The notes below the pieces were generated by a model, which was not told the DNA's origin, made no database searches, and saw nothing but the letters and a program-made list of their open reading frames with translations. Made by a program: the position numbers and the translations under genes. This document shows, piece after piece, positions 1-6,500 of a DNA stretch of 8,188 bases. Position 1 is the stretch's first letter, and each line of letters begins with the position of its first letter. The stretch spans positions 1-8,188 of the forward strand of contig JAQUAR010000050.1 of assembly GCA_028687155.1 (NCBI GenBank), read 5' to 3'. Source of the stretch: Methylacidiphilaceae bacterium (GTDB taxonomy: Bacteria; Verrucomicrobiota; Verrucomicrobiia; Methylacidiphilales; Methylacidiphilaceae).

Positions 1-21
1 GAGGCCTATCGTGGCCTCTAG
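1..21 (+). CDS. Possible C-terminal tail of an antitoxin gene (partial)
   Basis: Frame 1 is open from the window edge and reads E-A-Y-R-G-L before a TAG at 19-21. It overlaps the GTG start of the MazF-like gene by 11 bases. In mazEF/pemIK-type loci the antitoxin usually lies directly upstream of the toxin and often overlaps it, so this is where an antitoxin would end. Six codons cannot identify a family. The call rests on position and reading frame only and could be chance. Confidence 0.25.
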   Translation, partial: EAYRGL

Positions 22-382
22 CCCCGACTCTACTCCCGAGACGTTCGAGAGCTTCACGGTCATCCGCGTCCCTTTTCCGTTCACTGACCGATCAACGAGC
101 AAGAACCGCCCCGCCTTAGTGCTTTCCGACCGGAGACTCTTTAACGCCCCGACTGGCCATTCTGTACTGGCGATGGTCACCTCCGCCACTCATTCTCCCT
201 GGCCGCTCGATTGCGTGCTCGCCGACTTCGCCGCCGCGGGCTTGCCGGCACCTTCGCGAGTCCGCTGGAAGCTCTTCACGCTGGATCACCGCCTCATCCG
301 CGGCGTGCTCGGCCGACTTACGCCAGCCGACGCAGCGCAGGTCCGCGCGGCTCTGGTGGCGCTTCTCCCCATAGGCACCTGA
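11..382 (+). CDS. MazF/PemK-type toxin (type II toxin-antitoxin endoribonuclease)
   Basis: The 123-residue product carries the hallmarks of the MazF/PemK/CcdB fold. A strand rich in V-P-F-P-F-T-D (residues 20-26) is followed by K-N-R-P-A-L-V-L-S (31-39), whose Arg33 matches the family's conserved catalytic-region arginine. A V-T-S motif (56-58) and the L-P-A-P-S/K-L-F-T-L-D segment (78-92) are typical of the subgroup. Family members are cytoplasmic sequence-specific mRNA interferases neutralised by a small antitoxin. The GTG at 11 has GAGG at 1-4, six bases upstream, and no later start precedes the conserved core. The N-terminus is about 12 residues longer than usual, and a still earlier start outside the window is possible. 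The antitoxin is not in the window. The VOC gene starts 16 bases downstream, so the toxin may share its transcript. The family call is firm; ribonuclease activity and target site are inferred. Confidence 0.88.
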   Translation: MASSPDSTPETFESFTVIRVPFPFTDRSTSKNRPALVLSDRRLFNAPTGHSVLAMVTSATHSPWPLDCVLADFAAAGLPAPSRVRWKLFTLDHRLIRGVLGRLTPADAAQVRAALVALLPIGT

Positions 383-398
383 CCCAAGCGGAGGCTGC

Positions 399-887
399 GT
401 GGACCCGACAGGACGGCCGCTATTCAACCAGATCAATCTGATCGTCCGGGACATGGACGCCTCGATCGCCTTCTACCGGCGGCTAGGACTCGACGTTCAG
501 CCGGCGTCCTCGCCCGATTGGGCACCTCACCATGCGACGGCCCTCCTGCTGGGCGGCCTGCGTCTCGAGATCGACACCATCGCCAGCGCTCGCCAATGGA
601 ATCCCCGTGGACGGCACTTGCCCGGAGGGGGAAACGTCCTCTTCTTCAGCGTCCCGTCCCGAAGGTCCGTCGACGATCTCTTTGCTTCCATGACCCGCGC
701 AGGCTACCGGGCGCAGAAGGAGCCGGAAGATGGCTTCTGGGGAGCCCGCTACGCGATCCTCGAAGACCCGGACGGCAACCCGATCGGCATCATGAGCCCA
801 GTCGATCCGACCCTTCGGAAGCCACCCCCTCCCGCGCCCGGTTCCGCCAAGGGGATGCCGTGGACCGGACCCTTTCCGGCCACTTAG
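399..887 (+). CDS. VOC superfamily (glyoxalase/bleomycin-resistance fold) protein
   Basis: The 162-residue product has two paired beta-alpha-beta-beta-beta modules of the vicinal oxygen chelate fold. Module 1 has the I-V-R-D-M-D-A-S-I-A-F-Y-R-R-L-G-L signature (residues 15-31). Module 2 ends with W-G-A-R-Y-A-I-L-E-D-P-D-G-N-P (114-128). By eye, three of the four usual metal-ligand positions are changed: Gln11 and Asn79 where histidines normally sit and Gly130 where a glutamate normally sits. Only Glu57 is retained. That argues against classical glyoxalase I chemistry and for a ligand-binding or metal-independent member. The last 28 residues are proline-rich and outside the fold. The GTG start has GCGGAGG (388-394) close upstream. 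An in-frame ATG further in would lose part of strand 1. The gene lies 16 bases after the toxin and 29 bases before guaD, suggesting one operon. The substrate is unknown. Confidence 0.85.
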   Translation: MDPTGRPLFNQINLIVRDMDASIAFYRRLGLDVQPASSPDWAPHHATALLLGGLRLEIDTIASARQWNPRGRHLPGGGNVLFFSVPSRRSVDDLFASMTRAGYRAQKEPEDGFWGARYAILEDPDGNPIGIMSPVDPTLRKPPPPAPGSAKGMPWTGPFPAT

Positions 888-916
888 CCTGCACGACAAA
901 CTGCGAGAAGGACAGC

Positions 917-1405
917 GTGAGACCTGAAGACATCGACTTCCACTCGAATGCCCTCCGAGAAGCGGCTTTCTTGGCCCAGGAGAATGTTCGCCAAGGCAAG
1001 GGAGGCCCCTTCGGTGCGGTGATCGCCCGGGAGCGGAAGGTGATCGCCCGGGGCGTCAATCGAGTGACCGTCCAACTCGACCCAACCGCCCACGCGGAGA
1101 TCGAAGCCATTCGAGCGGCAGCCCTTCTCCTGGGAACCTTCGACTTGGGGGGCTGCGTTCTCTATACGAGCTCTTACCCATGTCCGATGTGCCTGGGGGC
1201 GATCTACTGGGCGCGACTCGACGAGGTCTTCTTCGGCTCTTCTACCGAAGAAGTGGCCCATGCCGGCTTCCGCGATGCGCTTCTCTACCGGGAATTTCAG
1301 TCGCCGCCGCAGGAACGGCGGGTGCGTCTCGTTGGACTCGACTCCCCGGAGTGCCGTGAAGCCTTTTCTCTCTGGTCGAACTCGCCAAACAAGGTCTGGT
1401 ATTAG
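917..1405 (+). CDS. guaD: Guanine deaminase, cytidine-deaminase-fold type (GuaD-like)
   Basis: The 162-residue enzyme should hydrolyse guanine to xanthine and ammonia in the cytoplasm. Zinc-site motifs are intact: T-A-H-A-E (57-61; His59 as ligand, Glu61 as proton shuttle) and P-C-P-M-C (88-92; Cys89 and Cys92 as ligands). G-G-P-F-G-A-V-I (29-36), Asn48, and L-G-A-I-Y-W-A-R (93-100) also match Bacillus subtilis GuaD (156 residues). The C-terminus, N-K-V-W-Y, keeps the terminal tyrosine that in GuaD reaches the partner subunit's active site in a domain-swapped dimer. This makes guanine deaminase more likely than a tRNA adenosine or cytosine deaminase. The frame is open far upstream, but the GTG at 917 is chosen because AGAAGGA (906-912) precedes it and the homologous region begins just after it. 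It follows the VOC gene by 29 bases. A Rieske oxygenase gene lies downstream. Confidence 0.92.
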   Translation: MRPEDIDFHSNALREAAFLAQENVRQGKGGPFGAVIARERKVIARGVNRVTVQLDPTAHAEIEAIRAAALLLGTFDLGGCVLYTSSYPCPMCLGAIYWARLDEVFFGSSTEEVAHAGFRDALLYREFQSPPQERRVRLVGLDSPECREAFSLWSNSPNKVWY

Positions 1406-1600
1406 GAGCGCCCGCGCCTGGCGCACAGCGCCTCGCAGAAGGAGCTGATCCGCGAAAGCGCGTCCGCTTCCGGCAGGGAGCAATCCCTTGACGGCGGCGC
1501 GCGCCAAGGCGAGTATCTGGACAAGGTGGTGGATGCCGCAGTCGCCCGCTGGACGCTGCCACGGTCGCAGGAAGAAAACCTCCATCATCGGGAATCGCCC
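1406..1600 (+). other. 195-base intergenic stretch between guaD and the Rieske gene
   Basis: No recognisable gene, strong terminator or consensus promoter is visible. The reading frame shared by guaD and the Rieske gene has no stop from 1406 to 1600, so a GTG start at 1523 or 1526 could give the oxygenase roughly 25 extra residues. That extension does not resemble a Rieske N-terminus. A TTGACG at 1488-1493 has no convincing -10 partner. In GC-rich DNA an open frame of this length carries little weight. Confidence 0.5.
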
Positions 1601-2650
1601 ATGACGGACGCCTCTTTCGAGAATCCGCTCCCCTCTCCTGCGCTGCTGGAAGCCTACCTCCGAGCGATGGCTCCGTTTTGGCATCCGGTCTGTCCCGTGG
1701 CCGCCCTTGGCAGAGAGCCGATGCCGATCGAGCTCTTGGGAAAGCGGTTGACGATCGTCCGCCTCGATGGCCGGGTTGCCGTCTTCTCCGATCTCTGCCC
1801 CCATTTGGGAGCCGCACTCTCGCTGGGAAGCGTCGTGGAGGGCCGACACCTTCGTTGTCCCTACCATGGCTGGAGCTTCGATCGTACGGGTCGCTGCGTC
1901 GACATCCCCGCCCGCAGGGGTCTCTCCATCCCGGCGGCCACTCGGGCGGAAACCTTCCCCTCGACGGAGGCTCATGGAATGATCTGGGCATGCCTGGCGC
2001 CGCCGGCCCGATATCCGATTCCGGACTTCCCGGAGCTCTCGGATCCCCACTTCCACCTTGGGTCATGGAAGGAGGGGTCGGCTTGGCGCGCCAGCGCTCC
2101 CCGCGTCATCCTCAGTCAGCTCGACGATACCCATTTTTGCTGGGTTCATCCCGGAACCATCGGGAACGCGGGCCATCCGGAAACTCCAGACCACAAGGTC
2201 TCCCGAACGGCGTCTACGGTGGTTTCCCGATTTACGGTCTGGCAGCGAGCAGAGGCTCCTTCCGTTGGCCTCGGAAGCACGGCTGCGGACAAAGAAGGCC
2301 CCTTACCGGTCTCCTACGTCATCGAGGCGGGGACGAGCAGCGTGCGCATCCGCAAGCAGCGAAAGGACGCTGCGTTTGCGGTATTCCAGGCGGTATCCCC
2401 CGTGCGGCACGATCGCTGCCGAGTCTTTTGGCGAATCGCCCGAACCTACGACCAGAAAACGGAAACCGATCCCATCCACGATCGAGTCCAGGAAGCGATC
2501 CTCGAAGAGGACCGGAAAGTCGTCGAAAGCCAGCGTCCTTGGCTTCTCCCGCCGATTTCCGCAGGAAGAATTCGCTACCTGGGCCCCTGCGATCTGCCGC
2601 TGGTGGAATACCACTGCTGGATGGAGGAGCTCGGCGTGCCGCAACTATGA
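1601..2650 (+). CDS. Rieske non-heme iron oxygenase, NdmA/VanA/PaO-like
   Basis: The 349-residue single-subunit oxygenase would use electrons from a separate reductase to oxidise a small substrate in the cytoplasm. The N-terminal Rieske [2Fe-2S] site is complete: C-P-H (66-68) and C-P-Y-H-G-W (86-91), with ligands Cys66, His68, Cys86 and His89. The mononuclear iron site has Asp175-x2-His178-x4-His183 followed by P-G-T, and the carboxylate is probably Asp304 within E-E-D-R-K-V-V-E-S-Q-R-P. From memory, the F-W-H-P-V-C opening, the H-P-G-T segment, the E-D-x2-V-x-E-S-Q-x-P motif and the length resemble methylxanthine N-demethylase NdmA (about 351 residues) more than ring-hydroxylating dioxygenase alpha subunits. 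ATG 1601 is chosen because GGGA (1590-1593) precedes it and the conserved region starts soon after. No reductase or ferredoxin gene is in the window. The substrate is unproven; nearby guaD hints at a purine-like compound. Confidence 0.87.
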   Translation: MTDASFENPLPSPALLEAYLRAMAPFWHPVCPVAALGREPMPIELLGKRLTIVRLDGRVAVFSDLCPHLGAALSLGSVVEGRHLRCPYHGWSFDRTGRCVDIPARRGLSIPAATRAETFPSTEAHGMIWACLAPPARYPIPDFPELSDPHFHLGSWKEGSAWRASAPRVILSQLDDTHFCWVHPGTIGNAGHPETPDHKVSRTASTVVSRFTVWQRAEAPSVGLGSTAADKEGPLPVSYVIEAGTSSVRIRKQRKDAAFAVFQAVSPVRHDRCRVFWRIARTYDQKTETDPIHDRVQEAILEEDRKVVESQRPWLLPPISAGRIRYLGPCDLPLVEYHCWMEELGVPQL

Positions 2651-2763
2651 GAGGGCGAACCTTCTCCGGCAGCTTGCGGGGAACGGCCGCTTCGCAAAAC
2701 GCTCCCCAAAGAAAAACTTGCCTCCCCGGAAGAGTTCCGATAGCGCAGACTTCATTAAGATGA
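2647..2763 (+). CDS. Possible 38-codon coupling ORF (hypothetical)
   Basis: This short frame starts at an ATG overlapping the Rieske stop (ATGA, 2647-2650). Its own TGA (2761-2763) overlaps the ATG of the next gene (ATGA, 2760-2763). The predicted peptide is basic, with one cysteine and no recognisable domain or membrane segment. If translated, it would bridge ribosomes from the oxygenase to the winged-helix gene, whose own ribosome binding site is weak. Two 4-base overlaps flanking one frame are suggestive but can occur by chance. If it is not real, 2651-2759 is simply a 109-base gap. Confidence 0.18.
   Translation: MRGRTFSGSLRGTAASQNAPQRKTCLPGRVPIAQTSLR
2727..2739 (+). repeat. Short perfect hairpin upstream of the winged-helix gene
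   Basis: CGGAA (2727-2731) and TTCCG (2735-2739) form a 5-base-pair stem with a 3-base GAG loop, ending 20 bases before the ATG at 2760. No T-run follows, so it is not an intrinsic terminator. It might affect translation of the downstream pair, but a stem this short is also expected by chance. Confidence 0.3.
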
Positions 2764-3506
2764 AACGAGACGACAAGGCTGCGGTACGGAAGAAACCGGT
2801 CGTTGATTGGGAGAAGCGGATCCTTGGCGCACTCGAGAAGGCCCGTTCGAAAGGCCTCGCCCGAAGCCGGCTTTCGCCGCCTCGGAAGCCCGAGGCCGAA
2901 GAAGCACTCGCCGCCGAGATCCGGAAGGGACGCATCCTCCGGCTCGGATCGCCCCCAAAGTCTCTCTATTTTCTCGCCCAATTCGCGCCAAACGTCGGGC
3001 AAGCCGTCGAGGCGATTGATCGGGGAGCGGCCCAATCTCCCGCTCGGCTCTTCCTGGAAAAGGAGCTCGGGAAGTTCTGCCGTCCTGGGGAAGCCTTTTT
3101 TCTCAAGGAGGCGGTCCAGGAGCTGGTCCATGGGAAGATTCTCGTTCGGCTGACTCGGGGAAAGACCTCTTACTACGTCCACCGGACAGGATGGCTGCCA
3201 CCTTTGGATGCAACACCAAGCTCCGGCCCCTTTGACCCAGAGAAGGTGGAGAAAGCCTACCGAGAGCTCGTCGATGAGCAGGGCTTTCTAGACGTGCGAC
3301 CGGCCGAGCTCGCCTCCCGAAGCGGGGCGCCGTTGGAGTCCTTGAAGGTTTGGCTGTTGGAGCAGAGCCGGGCTGGGCGCGCTCACCTCGCCCGAGGGGA
3401 TTGGTCGCTGGCAACCGAGGAGGAGCGGAGGGCGGCGGTCGTCCTCGACGGCCAGCCCCATCTGCGCGTCCGGCTGGAGCCGCAAGTGGTAGGCGCCTCG
3501 CCATGA
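2760..3506 (+). CDS. Hypothetical protein, probable tandem winged-helix partner of the downstream ATPase-nuclease
   Basis: I do not recognise a named family. The 248-residue product is soluble and highly charged, with a basic N-terminus. It appears to consist of three similar units, each helical and ending in a basic beta-hairpin like a wing: about 17-72 (ending G-R-I-L-R-L...S-L-Y-F-L), about 95-142 (ending G-K-I-L-V-R-L...S-Y-Y-V-H) and about 160-218 (ending G-R-A-H-L-A-R...W-S-L-A). The third unit includes A-E-L-A-S-R-S-G-A-P-L-E-S-L-K-V-W-L, which reads like a helix-turn-helix. Multiple winged helices suggest DNA binding or a scaffold role. The stop overlaps the next ATG by 4 bases, so the two proteins are probably made together and may form a complex. 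ATG 2760 lacks a good SD and overlaps a small frame. Upstream in-frame residues look non-coding. The winged-helix reading is by eye and not proven. Confidence 0.75.
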   Translation: MKRDDKAAVRKKPVVDWEKRILGALEKARSKGLARSRLSPPRKPEAEEALAAEIRKGRILRLGSPPKSLYFLAQFAPNVGQAVEAIDRGAAQSPARLFLEKELGKFCRPGEAFFLKEAVQELVHGKILVRLTRGKTSYYVHRTGWLPPLDATPSSGPFDPEKVEKAYRELVDEQGFLDVRPAELASRSGAPLESLKVWLLEQSRAGRAHLARGDWSLATEEERRAAVVLDGQPHLRVRLEPQVVGASP

Positions 3507-6500
3507 ACCCGTTTTCTTCGCAAATCGTCCCCGACCCTTGGGAGAGCGAGCCTGCCGTCCCCGGCGTCAACGACCCTCCGCTGGAAGCCCTTCTTTCGTC
3601 CTTCGCGGAGCTTGAGAAGCTCGGCCGCTTGGAACGGGCGCTTGTCGTCCTCTCCCCGGAGCCCGGCTACGGAAAAACCCACCTGCTCGGCCGCCTCTTT
3701 CAAAGGCTCCGAGGAAGAGCGACTCGGATCTACCTCCGCCCCTTCGAGGCCACCGACCGCTGTTGGGACCGGATTCTCGATCGGATCCTTCGCGAACTCG
3801 ATCGGGCCGATGCGAGCGCGCCCGACCCTCGCCGGACCCAACTCGCCCAGCTCGCGGCGCTGACGATCGGCCATCTGACCGCCGATCTCTTCGACCGGGG
3901 CCTTGTGGCCGAGGCCGAGCTTCCCGCCCGCTGGAAGAGCCATTTAGAGGATCTTCGCCTCCTTCTTCGCACCGACCCTCTCCGCCTCTGGGAAGAGCCG
4001 GATTCCGAATCCTGGATCGACTGGATCAGCCGGTCGTCTACCTTCACCTGCCTGCTCCAAGGGCTCTGGAGCCGGGAGATCGACCTCATCTCGGTGCGCA
4101 ATCCTCATTCCTGGCTCAAGGTGCTCCTTGGCTATCTCTCCAGCCGGCTCGATTCCGATCGGCACCGCCTCTGCGTCGACTGGATGCGTGCGACAAGCCT
4201 CGATCCGGAAGAGGCGGCTTTTCTGGGGCTTTCCCGAGCCGATATTCCGGCTGCGGAAAGCTCGCCCGAAGCCTCCAACGAACTCGCCAAGGGGCGGATC
4301 CTCGACTTCTGCCGTCTCGCCCGCTTTGCCCAACCCTTCCTTTTTTGCTTCGACCAGACGGAGGCTTTCGCCCAAGGCCGAGAGCGGGCCGCACGGTTCG
4401 GCTACGTCGTTGCCGAGCTCGTCGATCAGGCTCCCAATCAAATGCTCGTCATCACCGCCAATCTTGACCCATGGGAAGGGCGAATTCTGCCTGCCCTTGA
4501 AGAAGCATACCGCGACCGGATGCGCGGCACCGATCCCAAGCTCTGTCTCCAGGGCTTGAATGAAAGCCAGGCGCGCATCCTCGTAGAACGCCGGCTTCGC
4601 CGCTCGGAGGTCGATGCCGCAAAAGCGGAACGCTTCTTGGCCGGTGCCTGGCTCCCGGAGTTCTTCCGTAACGCCAAAACCCGCGGTATCCGGCTTTTCC
4701 TCAAGAGGGCCGAAGTGCAGTGGGAGCGGTGGGAAGCCCAAACGCCGCCGGAACAGGAGCCTACCACTCTGCCGCACTGCTACGACCAGATCGTCGATCG
4801 CATGAGAGAGACGCCGCCGGCCTTCGATCCCGACGCCCTCCAGTGGTTGTTGCGCGAAGGAGGGCGCTCGCTCCCCGATTGGGAGCCGGAAGAGCCCTAT
4901 CTTGGACGCAAGAAGCATCTTTTGCTTCGATGGAAACGGAACGGAACGAGCGTCGGCTTCGGCTGGCAGGCGGGCTCCCACTGGAAGCGGTGGGAAGCGA
5001 TCGCTCGGGAAACGGAAGAGGAAGCGGAGCAGCCCACCGGCTGCCGGCGTTCGATCTTTCTGCGATCATTCGACCAGTCCCCGATCCCGAACCCTGGATG
5101 GAAGGCGGCGGAGGCGATTTGCCTCGCCTGCCGCGGTCCAATGCGCATTCTCGTCCTCGACACCAATTCCTGGATCCGGCTGGCGGCCCTCCACGAGCTC
5201 CACGCGAAAGTGCTTGAGGGAGACCTCGACTTCCCGCGGGAGAAAACCCTTGCCTTCGTTCGAGAGCAGCTCCGCCCATGGGCGCAGAAGATGGTCTGCG
5301 GGATCGAGGAAAAAGAGACGCTGCCAAAAAACGGTGAAGGCATTACCCTTACGGTCAGCGAGCTGGTAGCGCGGTGTCTTGCCAAGGGGCCCGCGCCATC
5401 GAGCCGGACCGATCTCGGCAGCGCCTTCCACAAAATCGTCGAGGAATTTACCGGCCAGATCCTCCGGGAAGAGCAAAACCCGCAAACTCCGGAAGAGTAC
5501 TGGAATTGTCTGTGGGGCCTTGCCCAGCAAGAGATTGCAGAGCGGAGGAGCCGGGGCGTAACCCGGGAGGAAGCCGAATTCCTCGAGGCCGCACTCCGCG
5601 CCTTCCATCAGAACCTCAAGCGGGTTGCTGATTCGGGCGAGCTCTCTTCCTGGAAGGATCTCTTCGAGGGAGCCGAAATTCCCATTTCCGGCACCTTTGC
5701 TGAATCGGGAGGCTGCCCCATTCGCGTCGAGGGCCGCTTGGACACGCTGCGCCACCATCCGAAAGCAGGATGGCAGCTCCTCGACTATAAGCTCTCCCCA
5801 CAGTCCGACTCTCCTCGCGATCTAATACAGCTCGCGATCTATGCCGAGCTCCTGCGCCAAAGCCGCAAAGATTTCCTCTTTTCTGGACTCCTGGAGTATT
5901 ACAATCCGTCGCTGACCGAACGAGGGGTTTCCGCAGCGCAGTTGCGGGCGATCTTCCGAGAGCAAGTCCTCCCGTTGCTCGCCCAGGGGAAAGACGAACC
6001 TCGAGGGGAGGAGCAGCCCGACTGGCCGCCGGAAGCAAAAGCGATTGAAAAAAGGCTGGAAGAGTTCTTCGCCTCCCATCACTTTCCCGTACATTGCGTC
6101 GGAGAACTCCAAGGCCCCCGGCTGATCCGCTTCCAACTCTCCTGCCCGCCGGGAGGGCGGATCGAAAAACTCCTGAGCTTGGCTCCCACCCTGCGCGTCC
6201 ACCTTGGCCTGGATCGCGAGCCACGCCTCTCTCCCGTCGCCGGCTTTGAGGCGGTCGACCTTCCCAACCCTCGTCCTTTCTCCTTGGCTTGGAGAAAGAC
6301 CAAAAGAGCCATTCCCTCCACGTATGAACTGCCACTGCTGGTGGGACAGACCATCCAAGGAGAGATCTTGGTCACGGACCTAACCGATCCCAACAGCCCC
6401 CATGTGCTCGTGGGGGGACGGTCGGGAAGCGGAAAGAGCGTCCTCCTCCAATGCTTTCTCGCTACGCTCTGCGACGCCCTGCCTGCGGATCGGCTCGAGG

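Noticed and set aside
1488..1519. Promoter for the Rieske gene starting with TTGACG
   Set aside because: No acceptable -10 hexamer lies 16-18 bases downstream; the best candidate is poorly spaced and weak.
884..2056. Long antisense open frame across guaD and the start of the Rieske gene
   Set aside because: It lies opposite two genes with unmistakable catalytic motifs, shows no domain of its own, and long antisense frames are expected in GC-rich DNA.
3350..3502. Upstream in-frame start that would add 51 residues to the large protein
   Set aside because: The extension is low-complexity Arg/Gly/Ala sequence overlapping the winged-helix gene; the ATG at 3503 forms the usual 4-base coupling overlap and directly precedes the conserved part.
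3944..4981. 345-codon antisense frame inside the large ATPase-nuclease gene
   Set aside because: The + strand here encodes the Walker B and sensor motifs; the antisense product has no recognisable features.
5375..6145. Iron-sulfur cluster of the AddB/Cas4 kind around the nuclease domain
   Set aside because: Only Cys625 lies before the nuclease motifs, and the later Cys865 and Cys881 lack the close C-x2-C-x5-C-like spacing and fall in the FtsK alpha part.
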